Positions 53,665 to 61,973 of a stretch of DNA of 63,600 bases are shown here, piece after piece. Position numbers and translations under genes: made by a program. The stretch is from Euryarchaeota archaeon UBA486. GTDB taxonomy: Archaea; Thermoplasmatota; Poseidoniia; Poseidoniales; Poseidoniaceae. Below the pieces are notes generated by a model. It searched no databases and was not told the origin of the DNA. It worked only from the letters and a program-made list of their open reading frames with translations. Location of the stretch: the NCBI GenBank assembly GCA_002497765.1, contig DAET01000045.1:36326-99925 (forward strand), read 5' to 3'. The stretch's first letter is position 1. Every line of letters starts with the position of its first letter.

Positions 53665-55737
53665 GTGGCCGAAGAAACCGTGACCCCTTCCGATGAAGCC
53701 CTTGATGAGGGCCAACCCGGTGTTGAGGAGGTTACCGATGTGGCCGAGGAACCCACCACCACGGTGTGGTCTCCCGAGCCCACAGGTGCGGATGAAGTTC
53801 TCAATCAATCGGTTGAGGATTGGATTGCCGAGGTCGCGTTTGAGTCCACCGCCGATGTTCCCATTCCCGACCGTCTGGTCGACCAGGTCATCGGACAGGA
53901 AGCCGGTTCTGTCGTCATCAAGAAGGCGGCCGAACAGCGACGCCACATGCTGATGATCGGCGACCCTGGAACGGGCAAGTCCATGCTTGCTCGGTCCATG
54001 ACCGACCTGCTTCCTAAGGACGCCCTCGAAGACGTGCTCGTCTATCCTAACGAGGATGACGAGAACGTGCCTCGGGTCCGTACCGTTCCCGCCGGTCGAG
54101 CCGAACGCATCGTCAAGGTACAGAAGGAGGCCATTCGCCAGCAGCGAGAGAAATCCCAGCGCATGTTGTTCATCGCGTTTGCCGCCATCGGTTTTCTCTT
54201 GCTCATTGCCGCCCTCCAGTCCGGTGATCTGTTCACCCTTCTCTTCGGTGGTTTCCTCCTCGTCTTCGGTTACATGTTCATTCGAAGTCGTCTCGGTGCC
54301 GTGGATGACAGCCGCATTCCTAAGGTGCTGGTGAAGCACGATCTCAACGAGCTGCCGCCCTTCGTGGACGCTACTGCTACGCTGTCTGGTTCACTGCTTG
54401 GCGACGTTCGCCACGATCCCTTCCAGTCAGGTGGCATGGAAACACCTGCCCACGACCGTGTTGAGCCCGGTGCCATCCACCGAGCCCACAAGGGTGTTCT
54501 CTACATCGACGAAATCAACCTGCTTCGCCTTGAGGAGCAACAAGCGCTGCTCACGGCCATGCAAGACCGTGCCTTCCCCATCTCAGGTCGGTCGGAGCGT
54601 TCCTCCGGTGCCCTGACCAAGACCGAGCCTGTGCCGTGTGATTTCATTCTCATCGCTGCAGGGAACCTCGACGCCATTCAAGGCATGCACCCCGCACTGC
54701 GAAGCCGTATCCGTGGGTACGGCTACGAGGTCTACGTGAACTCTGAGATGCCCGACACCTCTCGCAACCGCCGCCGACTCATTCGTTTCATCGCACAAGA
54801 GGTGCTGAGAGATCAAGACACGGTTCGTGAAATCCCTCACTTCGACAAGAGTGCCGTGGCCATCATCCTTCGAGAAGCACAACGCCGTGCTGGTCGCCGA
54901 GGCAAACTTTCCTTGCGCCTCCGTGAACTCGGTGGATTGGTTCGCATCGCTGGTGATCTGGCCGTGGAAGCCGGTGCTCCGTTGACATCTGCCGAACACG
55001 TGCTCGGTGCACGCAACATCGCCAAGCCACTTGAGCAGCAAGTCGCTGATCGCATGATCGAACGTCGCCAGGACTACGCCATGCTGGTCAACAGCGGTCA
55101 GCGCGTGGGCCGCGTGAACGGCCTGGCTGTGCTCGGTGCCAACTCCGGGCTTTCGGATTTCAGTGGCATCATGCTTCCCGTCGAAGCCCTCGTCACCCCG
55201 TCGCAAGGCGGTGGTGGAAAGATTCACGCCACCGGCGGCCTTTCCGATCTGGCCAAAGAAAGCGTGACCAACGTCAGCGCCGTCATCAAGAAACTCACGG
55301 GCAAGGACATCTCGGACTACGATATTCACATTCAGTTCGTGGACACCCACGGTGTTGACGGCGATTCAGCGTCCATCACCATCGCCACCGCTATCATCTC
55401 TGCGCTGGAAAACATCCCCATCCGCCAAGACCTTGCGATGACTGGTTCTCTTTCCGTGCGAGGCGAAGTGTTGCCCATCGGTGGTGTCACGGCCAAGATC
55501 GAGGCCGCTGCTCGTTCCGGCGTCAAGACCATCGTCGTGCCCAGGGCGAACATGCAGGACGTGCTCCTTGACGACCGCTTCGAGGACATGGTGGAGGTCG
55601 TCGCTGTTGACACGCTTGACGAAGTCATGCAGTATGCTCTTATCAAGCACGAACAAAAGGCAGGTCTCGTTGAGCGTCTTGAAGCCGTCATTGACCGCTT
55701 GACCCCTGAAGTTCAGAGCAAGATTTCACTGGTCTGA
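53665..55737 (+). CDS. lonB: Membrane-anchored ATP-dependent Lon protease, archaeal LonB
   Basis: A 690-residue LonB. Walker A is GDPGTGKSMLARS and Walker B GVLYIDEINLLRLEEQQALL. Between them lie two transmembrane helices (about residues 150-195, FIAFAAIGFLLLIAALQSGD and TLLFGGFLLVFGYMFI), the archaeal LonB trademark. The C-terminal protease domain has the catalytic Ser in DGDSASITIA and Lys in GGVTAKIEAAARSG. It degrades misfolded and regulatory proteins at the membrane. I chose the GTG at 53665, preceded by the purine-rich GGAGAGGAAG; the frame opens at a GTG 18 bases earlier. The usual LON N-terminal domain is absent, as expected for this type. A small stem, CCCCT-AA-AGGGG, lies just upstream at 53634-53645. 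Confidence 0.96.
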   Translation: MAEETVTPSDEALDEGQPGVEEVTDVAEEPTTTVWSPEPTGADEVLNQSVEDWIAEVAFESTADVPIPDRLVDQVIGQEAGSVVIKKAAEQRRHMLMIGDPGTGKSMLARSMTDLLPKDALEDVLVYPNEDDENVPRVRTVPAGRAERIVKVQKEAIRQQREKSQRMLFIAFAAIGFLLLIAALQSGDLFTLLFGGFLLVFGYMFIRSRLGAVDDSRIPKVLVKHDLNELPPFVDATATLSGSLLGDVRHDPFQSGGMETPAHDRVEPGAIHRAHKGVLYIDEINLLRLEEQQALLTAMQDRAFPISGRSERSSGALTKTEPVPCDFILIAAGNLDAIQGMHPALRSRIRGYGYEVYVNSEMPDTSRNRRRLIRFIAQEVLRDQDTVREIPHFDKSAVAIILREAQRRAGRRGKLSLRLRELGGLVRIAGDLAVEAGAPLTSAEHVLGARNIAKPLEQQVADRMIERRQDYAMLVNSGQRVGRVNGLAVLGANSGLSDFSGIMLPVEALVTPSQGGGGKIHATGGLSDLAKESVTNVSAVIKKLTGKDISDYDIHIQFVDTHGVDGDSASITIATAIISALENIPIRQDLAMTGSLSVRGEVLPIGGVTAKIEAAARSGVKTIVVPRANMQDVLLDDRFEDMVEVVAVDTLDEVMQYALIKHEQKAGLVERLEAVIDRLTPEVQSKISLV

Positions 55738-55771
55738 GAAACACCTCTCCCTGCGGGATTATTGGGGTCGC

Positions 55772-55780
55772 TTACTAATA
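55772..55780 (+). promoter_or_regulatory. TATA-like box for the MFS gene
   Basis: TTACTAATA is centred about 28 bases upstream of the ATG at 55804, consistent with a leaderless transcript and supporting that start over an in-frame upstream codon at 55762. Confidence 0.45.
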
Positions 55781-55803
55781 CCATCCGGGCCTTGGAACGA
55801 ACA

Positions 55804-57165
55804 ATGTCCGATGCAAATCATCGCGATGCGGGGAAGGGTGCCTTGGTGGTGCTGTTCCTTGTCACGATGATCGATATGATCGGTTTTGGCATCATCATTC
55901 CCTTCCTCACCTATCTCGTTCAAGACCTTGCAGCCGAGCAAGGCGTCGCTCGAATCGGGTTGTGGGTCGGCCTTCTGATGACGGGCTATTCCTTTGGTCA
56001 GTTCCTGTTCTCACCGATCTGGGGCTCGCTTTCTGACCGCATCGGACGACGTCCTGTGCTGATGATCGGCTTGGTGGGCAACACGGTGTTCTTCACCGCC
56101 TTCGGACTCTCCTCAACCTTGCTTTTTGCCCTCGCCATGCGATTCCTCGCAGGGGTGTCCAACGGCAACATCGCCGTTGCACGTGCCTACATTGGGGATG
56201 TGAGCACCCCCAAGCAGCTCGCCACTCGAATGGGGCTCATCGGAGCAGCCTTTGGTTTGGGCTTCACCATTGGACCGTTCATCGGCGGCGAATTCTCCAG
56301 CCCGGCTGACCGTTGGGGTGTCTTTGCCGATACCGTGTTCGAGACCTTCCCCTACCTGTTGCCGTGCGTCATCGCCAGTGTTCTTTCCACCGGCTCCTTG
56401 GTGCTGGCGTACTTCAAACTGCCAGAATCCATTGATGTTGAAGCAGCACAACCCACAGAGAGCGTTTCGTGGGGTCGCCAGTTCATTGACATGACCCGTA
56501 ATTCCGTGGCGATGTTGGGTAAACCCGGCATTGGTGCCATGATTTGGGTGGCCACACTGTTCATTCTCGGATTCACCATCATGCACTCGGTGTTCATTCT
56601 CTACACGGAGATGGACGCTGCATCAGGAGGTCTCGGTTTCTCCGAACAAGACAACGGCCGCATGTTTGCCATGATCGGTTTGTTGGGCATCTTCACCCAA
56701 GGTGCACTGATCGGTCCGCTCACCCGGCGATTTGGAACCCGTCGCTTGATTCCGATGTCCATTCTCCTCACCGGTCTTGGCTTGACCTTGATTCCCTACA
56801 CGCAGGCCAGCATGGCATGGCTCCAACTGTTCTTTGTCGTCACCTGCATCGCCATCGGTAACGGGGTGTTCCAACCGTCCACGAGCACCTACCTCACGCG
56901 ACTGGCAAGGAAAGACGGATACGATTTGGGTGTCGTGATGGGCGCTCAAGAGTCCCTGAGTGCGTTTGCGAGAATCTTTGGTCCCCTCGGGGGCGGTATC
57001 GTTTGGGAATTGACCGTGGGTCGTGAATTTCCTTGGGACTACCATACGGTCTTCCACGTGTGCGGTTTGTTGATGGTGATCTCTGCCGTGCTGACCCTCC
57101 GTATCCCTCGCTTGCCAGAGATTAACGAGGCGGAATCCATGCCATCTGCCCCTGAGATGAATTGA
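55804..57165 (+). CDS. Major facilitator superfamily exporter (TetA/drug:H+ antiporter-like)
   Basis: A 453-residue transporter with twelve predicted helices. Helix 1 reads VTMIDMIGFGIIIPFLTYL, and loop 2-3 has the MFS motif A, GSLSDRIGRRPVLMIGL, in the form usual for TetA-like drug:H+ antiporters. RFLAGVSNGNIAVARAYIGD corresponds to the helix 4 region. It most likely exports a small hydrophobic molecule using the proton gradient. The frame opens at 55762, but MSDANHRDAGKG is the natural start and has a TATA-like box at the right distance. The next gene begins 25 bases downstream on the same strand. Confidence 0.9.
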   Translation: MSDANHRDAGKGALVVLFLVTMIDMIGFGIIIPFLTYLVQDLAAEQGVARIGLWVGLLMTGYSFGQFLFSPIWGSLSDRIGRRPVLMIGLVGNTVFFTAFGLSSTLLFALAMRFLAGVSNGNIAVARAYIGDVSTPKQLATRMGLIGAAFGLGFTIGPFIGGEFSSPADRWGVFADTVFETFPYLLPCVIASVLSTGSLVLAYFKLPESIDVEAAQPTESVSWGRQFIDMTRNSVAMLGKPGIGAMIWVATLFILGFTIMHSVFILYTEMDAASGGLGFSEQDNGRMFAMIGLLGIFTQGALIGPLTRRFGTRRLIPMSILLTGLGLTLIPYTQASMAWLQLFFVVTCIAIGNGVFQPSTSTYLTRLARKDGYDLGVVMGAQESLSAFARIFGPLGGGIVWELTVGREFPWDYHTVFHVCGLLMVISAVLTLRIPRLPEINEAESMPSAPEMN

Positions 57166-57190
57166 AGACCCCACCGGTGGTCGCCCATTT

Positions 57191-58630
57191 ATGGAAACCA
57201 CCACGCCAGCGTGGACAAGTGAGAATTTTCGTCAGCGGGTAACCCTGCTATCTCACGCTGCGGTCATCATGACCCTCGTTACCGTTTGGCTGATACAACT
57301 GGTCGATGTGTTGCAACCATTGTTCATTGCCTTGGGCATTTATTTTGTTCTCAAACCGGGTGCAGACTACCTTTCTGCCAAAGGATTCCCCATCATGTTG
57401 TCGTACATCACGATGCTCATGTTGGCCATCCTTATCGTGCTTTCAGCCGGTTTCTTCGCCTACCAGCAGGCGGATACACTGCTCAGCGACGAGGAGCGAA
57501 TGGACGAATACACCGAGTTGTTGGACGAGCGATGGAACGACGTCAAAGGCATGCCCCTCATCGGAAAATCCATTCTTGATTCGGGAGCAACGCTCGACGG
57601 TACGTTGGATGAGGACCTCGCCAGCATGGGATTGCTCGAAGGCGACTCGGGGGTATCGGAGGCCATCAGCGGGTTGCTGTCAAGCGTGGGGATGTTCTTC
57701 GTTACCGGTGTGACGGTGCTGTTCTTCTTGCTCTTCATCATCTTCGAAGCCAGTCTGTTGCCCGGACGAATTGAGCGTGCTTATCCAGGAGGTGCAAGCG
57801 AACGTGTCCACATGATCCGGGATCAAATCGAAGCCAGCGTCAACACCTACGTGGTCGTCAAGACCGGTGTTGGTTTTGGAACCGGTGTGTGTGCAGGACT
57901 GGTCATGCTGCTCTTTGGGATTGACCTATGGTTCACGTGGGCCTTGCTCACCTTCTTGCTGAACTACGTTCCCTACATTGGTTCATTGTTGGCCACCATC
58001 CCACCGTTGATTCTTGGGTTCATCCTCCTCGATCCCACCATGTTGCTGATCCTAACCGTCCTTTTGTTGACCAATCAGCAACTGTGGGGCAACGTCATTG
58101 AGACCCGTTGGGCCGGTCGAGCCCTTGACATCTCTCCCGTGTTGTTGTTGGTCGTCACCGCCTTTTCGTTCTGGGTCTGGGGCATCATCGGCATGATTCT
58201 CTCCATTCCGCTCGTCGTCATTCTCAAGATCGTTCTCGAGAACATCGATGCCACCCGTCCGCTGGCCATCTTGCTCTCCGAGCGGGCGCCGACCCTCGAG
58301 GAGGCGTGGCGTGAGGCAATCAAAGACGGTCGTATCACGGCCTATGAGGAGCGCATGTTGAACGAACTTCAAACCGTCCTTGGCTACACGGACGGTCAGG
58401 TGAAACTCATTTCGGCCCGCATTGCGGCGGAGTACGCCTTGCGCAGAGGCCGCTTGAGCGTGGATCAAATCGAGTTGATCCGTGTTGGTATCGACCACAT
58501 GCCGCTCCCGCAGAAATGGAGCGACCAGCTCGAAGAAATCGTTACGGAGGGGAAGCTCTCCGTGAAAGAGCGGTTGTTCCTCGGACGTCTCGTGTTTGCC
58601 TTCGACGACGACAAAACCGAAGAAGAGTGA
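57191..58630 (+). CDS. AI-2E family (PerM-like) permease with TerB-like C-terminal domain
   Basis: A 479-residue membrane protein. Residues 1-350 form the eight-helix AI-2E/PerM transporter core: LFIALGIYFVLKPGADYLSA, FVTGVTVLFFLLFIIFEASL, LLTFLLNYVPYIGSLLATIP and WGNVIETRWAGRALDISPV are all characteristic. Members export small molecules or act as Na+/H+ antiporters. After residue 365 a soluble helical extension carries two similar units with DGRITAYEERMLNELQ and EGKLSVKERLFLGRL, recalling acidic TerB-like modules. This tail is not part of the standard family and may sense calcium or another ligand. It ends one base before the convergent UPF0147 gene. Confidence 0.87.
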   Translation: METTTPAWTSENFRQRVTLLSHAAVIMTLVTVWLIQLVDVLQPLFIALGIYFVLKPGADYLSAKGFPIMLSYITMLMLAILIVLSAGFFAYQQADTLLSDEERMDEYTELLDERWNDVKGMPLIGKSILDSGATLDGTLDEDLASMGLLEGDSGVSEAISGLLSSVGMFFVTGVTVLFFLLFIIFEASLLPGRIERAYPGGASERVHMIRDQIEASVNTYVVVKTGVGFGTGVCAGLVMLLFGIDLWFTWALLTFLLNYVPYIGSLLATIPPLILGFILLDPTMLLILTVLLLTNQQLWGNVIETRWAGRALDISPVLLLVVTAFSFWVWGIIGMILSIPLVVILKIVLENIDATRPLAILLSERAPTLEEAWREAIKDGRITAYEERMLNELQTVLGYTDGQVKLISARIAAEYALRRGRLSVDQIELIRVGIDHMPLPQKWSDQLEEIVTEGKLSVKERLFLGRLVFAFDDDKTEEE

Positions 58631-58631
58631 A

Positions 58632-58907
58632 TCAAAGCACTTCGGTCAAGATTCGCTCGAGTTCGGTGTTGATGGTCAAAATCAGTGTGCCAAACTCAGG
58701 TGGAATGTTGGGGTCCTCGTAGAGTTCCTCCAGTTTTGACTGGGCCATAGCAATGCGGACATCGAGTTTCTTGCCTTTGTTCAGGAGCCATTGTTCACAG
58801 GCTTCTTTCGCTTGACGGCGAATGTTTCGTGGGACTTTGGGGTCATCGATTTGGTTGATGACCGTGGCAACTTGTTCTAATCGTTCTTCGATGTTCATGT
58901 CGGTCAC
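58632..58907 (-). CDS. UPF0147 family protein
   Basis: A 91-residue all-helical protein matching the archaeal UPF0147 family: EERLEQVATVINQIDDPKVP, then RNIRRQAKEACEQW, LDVRIAMAQSKLEELYEDPN and IPPEFGTLILTINTELERIL. It is found in most euryarchaea and has no established function. The ATG at 58898 (MNIEERL) is an alternative start, three codons in. It is convergent with the AI-2E-type permease, with stop codons one base apart, and divergent from the prepilin peptidase gene. Confidence 0.9.
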   Translation of the reverse strand: MTDMNIEERLEQVATVINQIDDPKVPRNIRRQAKEACEQWLLNKGKKLDVRIAMAQSKLEELYEDPNIPPEFGTLILTINTELERILTEVL

Positions 58908-58934
58908 CTTGTTTCACGCATCTTTTCGCTGGTC

Positions 58935-58962
58935 GGCGGCCGTCTTTAAGTTGATGGCCGCC
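58935..58962. promoter_or_regulatory. Seven-base inverted repeat enclosing a TATA-like element
   Basis: GGCGGCC (58935-58941) and GGCCGCC (58956-58962) flank CTTTAAG within a 14-base spacer in the divergent region between UPF0147 and the prepilin peptidase gene. CTTTAAG is about 27-31 bases before the ATG at 58974. The symmetry over the presumed promoter would suit a repressor site or simply a hairpin. Confidence 0.4.
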
Positions 58963-58973
58963 TTGGTTGAACC

Positions 58974-59969
58974 ATGGAGGCGACCAACGAGGCCATCTTG
59001 GGATGGACAAGGGTCGCCGTCCTGTTGCTCGGTATGGGTTGGGCTGCATGGATGGATCACCGAGAGCGGAGGGTGGCCAACGAACACTGGATTGTTTGGG
59101 CCAAACCTGCCATTTTCATTTGGGCCCTCGATTTAATGGTCCAGGGTGCCGACTGGACGATTTACCTCACGGCTGCGGCCGTCGTGGCTTACGCCAGCGT
59201 GTCGGTGTTTGGTCGCCCGACCATCAAGGACGCCCTCAACGGTTCATGGATGGATCGCACGTTCCTGTTTTGGTACGCAGCCGGTGCAGTGGGTGTGGTC
59301 GCTGGCGCCCTTCGCTATCAGGCCACCACCCCGGTGGAGGTGTTGCTTGACAACGGTGATGCCCTCGGGATGCTTTGGTGGCGAACAGCCGCCCTGTTCC
59401 TGGTCATCTTCTTCATCGACATGGCGTGGAGATTGCGGTTGCTGCACGGCGGGGCTGACGCCAAAGCACTGATGTGGGTGAGTTTGGTGTTTCCCACATG
59501 GGCTTCGGTGCCGTTGCCCTTCGGCTCGGTCGGTGAAACCACTGTGGTGGCGCTTCCTGTGAGCATCTCGCTGCTGATTTGGGGCGGTCTCGCTTTCCTG
59601 TTCATCCCGTTCATCATGCTGGTGCTCAACACCAGTCGCGGCGATGTCAAGCGCCTCGGTGATCTCCGCATGGCCTGGCACGCCTCGATGATGGCCGTTG
59701 ATGAGGTGGCCAAGCGACACGTGTGGTTGCTCACCGATACGATGGAAATGCCCACGGGTGAACATCGAGTGGTTCACGCTGCGAGGGCGCCACGAACCAC
59801 CCCCTCCACAGAGGAACTGGAAGAACGTCTGCAGTCACTCAAGGGCCATGGCGTGGACCGTGTCTGGGTCAGCCACAAAATGCCGTTGCTGGTGTTCTTG
59901 TTCCCTGCGGTGCTTCCGCTGGTGTTGATTGGCGACCCGACCACACTGCTGTTGCAGTGGATTGGATGA
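58974..59969 (+). CDS. Archaeal prepilin peptidase (A24 family, PibD/FlaK-like)
   Basis: A 331-residue membrane protein with six to eight helices. Both catalytic aspartates of A24 aspartic peptidases can be placed: Asp28 in AAWMDHRERRVANEHW and Asp162 in HGGADAKAL, the GGADAK form seen in haloarchaeal PibD rather than GxGD. Family role: cleaving class III signal peptides of archaellins and type IV pilins at the membrane. The protein is longer than usual, with a soluble segment of about 85 residues (220-305) before a final helix. No pilin or archaellum genes are in this window. A TATA-like CTTTAAG lies about 28 bases upstream. It ends five bases before the L40e stop. Confidence 0.82.
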   Translation: MEATNEAILGWTRVAVLLLGMGWAAWMDHRERRVANEHWIVWAKPAIFIWALDLMVQGADWTIYLTAAAVVAYASVSVFGRPTIKDALNGSWMDRTFLFWYAAGAVGVVAGALRYQATTPVEVLLDNGDALGMLWWRTAALFLVIFFIDMAWRLRLLHGGADAKALMWVSLVFPTWASVPLPFGSVGETTVVALPVSISLLIWGGLAFLFIPFIMLVLNTSRGDVKRLGDLRMAWHASMMAVDEVAKRHVWLLTDTMEMPTGEHRVVHAARAPRTTPSTEELEERLQSLKGHGVDRVWVSHKMPLLVFLFPAVLPLVLIGDPTTLLLQWIG

Positions 59970-59974
59970 AACGA

Positions 59975-60124
59975 TCAGTTGCCCTTGCGCTCGATGTTCT
60001 TCGGACGAAGCCCTTTGTAGCCGCACTTTCGGCAGCGAGTGGCACGAACGGCATTACGAGCATTGCAGCGCATGCAAATCTTGCGGTGAAGCAAGCGGGC
60101 TTCTGCTTCGGGGAATCGTGCCAT
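59975..60124 (-). CDS. rpl40e: 50S ribosomal protein L40e
   Basis: A 49-residue gene read from the ATG at 60124: MARFPEAEARLLHRKICMRC, then NARNAVRATRCRKCGYKGLR and PKNIERKGN. The two CxxC pairs (Cys17/Cys20 and Cys31/Cys34) form the zinc site, and the MARFPEAEAR opening and RKCGYKGLRPK match archaeal L40e closely. It is a zinc-finger protein of the large ribosomal subunit. It is easily missed because of its size and because a plus-strand frame covers it. Its stop lies five bases from that of the convergent prepilin peptidase gene. Confidence 0.95.
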   Translation of the reverse strand: MARFPEAEARLLHRKICMRCNARNAVRATRCRKCGYKGLRPKNIERKGN

Positions 60125-60144
60125 GGTCGGGCGACCGAATCCCC

Positions 60145-60154
60145 CTATTTAACC
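60145..60154 (-). promoter_or_regulatory. TATA-like box for L40e
   Basis: On the minus strand this reads GGTTAAATAG, centred about 25 bases before the L40e ATG at 60124, so the transcript would be leaderless. On the plus strand the same bases (CTATTTAACC) lie about 55 bases before the divergent gene at 60206 and may serve both. Confidence 0.5.
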
Positions 60155-60205
60155 GCAACCACCCGGTTTGGGTATGTTCAAGACGGGCCGCACGATGGGC
60201 GAACC

Positions 60206-60967
60206 ATGAACGTCGTGAGGTTGCCCGGCATCCATCACGATGGCAACGTGGTGTTGGTCGCGGGCTCGTTGGGCAACTTGCTCATCAACGCAGGGACGTC
60301 GTGGTACCAGGCCCTCCAGGTGGAGCGCATCACAGGCCAACTCGGACAGCGCCCCCTTGACCGCATCTTGCTCACCTCGCGTCGCTTCCCCGTTTCGGGC
60401 GGGGCCTCTCATGTGTCGGCTGCTTTTGGCGATGCCCCGGTCCACATTCACAGCGACGGTCAAGCCGCCCTCGAAACAGGGGATTTTTTCACCACCTGGG
60501 CCAATCGATATGACTCGGACATGCCCCGTACCCTTACCGAACCGTTGTCTGAAGAGGACGTGTTTCCCATGGGCGACGGGGAGGTGGTCCCCCTGCATCT
60601 TCCCGGACACACCAGCGACGGCATGGGGTTCCATATTCCGCATCTCTCCACCCTCGTGGTCGGTGCATTGCTGCCGCGGGCCGACCGGCCCACCCGCTGG
60701 GACATGCCCGGTGGTTCGCTGGTTGATGTGGTGGCGAGCTTGAAGCGCATCAAGCGAATGAACCTCACCTCCATAGTGCCCTTGCAGGGGCCGGCCATCC
60801 GTGGCCTCGGGCATGTTGCCGAAGTCCTTGACCGTCACTTGGCGTTCTTTGAGGAGGCTGTGGCCAACGACGGCCGTCCACCGGCTTCATGGGACCGACC
60901 GGCACCAACAGCGGTGTGGCTCACGCCCCGCTCACCCTGGCCGCTTGAGGAACATGAGTCGGTTTAG
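60206..60967 (+). CDS. Metallo-beta-lactamase-fold protein lacking the HxHxDH metal motif
   Basis: A 253-residue protein from the ATG of MNVVRLPGIHHDGNVVLVAG; the frame stays open back to 59957, but that part overlaps L40e. Its layout follows the MBL fold: VVLVAGSLGNLLINAGT (strands leading to the usual metal loop), LDRILLTSRRFPVSGGASHV where HxHxDHxGG should stand, and VVPLHLPGHTSDGMGFHIP with the conserved GHT (His135). The later aspartate loop reads VVGALLPRADRPTRW, without the expected GD. Two or more metal ligands are therefore missing, so hydrolysis by the family mechanism is unlikely. It might bind a ligand or partner. Its stop overlaps that of the convergent gene. Confidence 0.7.
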   Translation: MNVVRLPGIHHDGNVVLVAGSLGNLLINAGTSWYQALQVERITGQLGQRPLDRILLTSRRFPVSGGASHVSAAFGDAPVHIHSDGQAALETGDFFTTWANRYDSDMPRTLTEPLSEEDVFPMGDGEVVPLHLPGHTSDGMGFHIPHLSTLVVGALLPRADRPTRWDMPGGSLVDVVASLKRIKRMNLTSIVPLQGPAIRGLGHVAEVLDRHLAFFEEAVANDGRPPASWDRPAPTAVWLTPRSPWPLEEHESV

Positions 60968-61527
60968 GCGGGGTAGGGCAAGTAGTAGGTGTCGCTGAGG
61001 CGTCGCTGGCGTCGTACTGGGTAGGCCTCCGCCGTGTTCTTGACGTCGTGGGAAGTTCCATCCCAGGCTCGTACATGGTGAATCCACCCACTACGGACGT
61101 GAACGAGTTCGCCTTCAAGATGGAGGCTCGAAACAGGACCGTCGATGGAAAAGACGTGCTCGCATCGTTCCGTGCGGGTGTCGCACAGCGACCATACCGC
61201 ACCGTGTTGGGTTCCAACCAGGAAGTGAAAGGCGCCGTTTTCAACGAGCGTGATGGCACGAATGCCACCAGACTGCAGGGTGAATTTGGCCACCACCTCC
61301 AGTCTCGGGAGCGTGAGCACGAGAACGTCGCCAGCAGCGGTGCCCACGGCAGCAGCATCCACGGGGCCCATGGGGCCGCGAAGGGCCAACAGGACGGTGG
61401 GCAGGTCATCCAGCGTCGTCCGCGTCGGTCGGCCTTCGAGGGGTTTCCAAGCGACGCTCCCGTCGTTCATTGCAATGAGCGTACCGTCATTGGTGGTGAG
61501 GCTGCGGACGATGGTTCGTTGTTGCAT
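60964..61527 (-). CDS. Beta-propeller-like hypothetical protein
   Basis: A 187-residue protein from the ATG of MQQRTIVRSLTTNDG; a longer frame reaches 61569. It is rich in short beta-strands with repeating GxVxxL patterns (TAAGDVLVLTLPRLEVVAKF, TQHGAVWSLCDTRTERCEHV, GPVSSLHLEGELVHVRSGWI), like four or so WD40/PQQ-type blades, too few for a closed propeller on their own. No signal peptide is present. I cannot name a function. It overlaps the stop of the MBL-fold gene by four bases. Confidence 0.6.
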   Translation of the reverse strand: MQQRTIVRSLTTNDGTLIAMNDGSVAWKPLEGRPTRTTLDDLPTVLLALRGPMGPVDAAAVGTAAGDVLVLTLPRLEVVAKFTLQSGGIRAITLVENGAFHFLVGTQHGAVWSLCDTRTERCEHVFSIDGPVSSLHLEGELVHVRSGWIHHVRAWDGTSHDVKNTAEAYPVRRQRRLSDTYYLPYPA

Positions 61528-61661
61528 GACACACAGGAACCGCTGAAGGTACACCTTGGTTTTGCACACCCTTCACAAAAGAAGTGAAAGTGAAAACAAC
61601 GGTCGCTTGGAGTGTAGCTCGGGTTGGAGTTGATGTTCGTGGGCGAAGGGAAACGGCAACA

Positions 61662-61937
61662 TCAGTACATGTCGTCGTTCTTGTTTTCCTTCTTCCACTT
61701 GCGGTAGCAGGACTTGCAGACTCGAACGCGACCCTTGCGCATTTCGTAGCCGCTCGAGCCCCACATGTCGATGGCATCGTCCACCGAGAGGGAACGTCCA
61801 CCGTGCGATTTGTCGGCAAAGTTCTCGCAGCCTTTGACGCCGCAGGGGATCTCCCCTTCCTTCTTGGTGGTCTTGGCTTTGGTGTCTTCTTCGCCGGCGT
61901 CTTTGCGGTGCTTTCTCGCCTTGGCTTTGAATCCCAT
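61662..61937 (-). CDS. Small basic zinc-binding protein
   Basis: A 91-residue protein, basic throughout, with two Cys pairs: IPCGVKGCENFADKSHGG (C-x4-C) and VRVCKSCYRKWKKENK (C-x2-C). Together with the histidine between them these could form one treble-clef or ribbon zinc site. The Lys-rich N-terminus (KAKARKHRKDAGEED) suggests nucleic-acid or ribosome binding. I do not recognise a named family. It lies 36 bases downstream of tfb on the same strand, so it is probably cotranscribed and might have a transcription-related role, by position only. Confidence 0.7.
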   Translation of the reverse strand: MGFKAKARKHRKDAGEEDTKAKTTKKEGEIPCGVKGCENFADKSHGGRSLSVDDAIDMWGSSGYEMRKGRVRVCKSCYRKWKKENKNDDMY

Positions 61938-61973
61938 GTCACGGGGTCGTTGGCCCCGTTCATCAAGGTTCGC

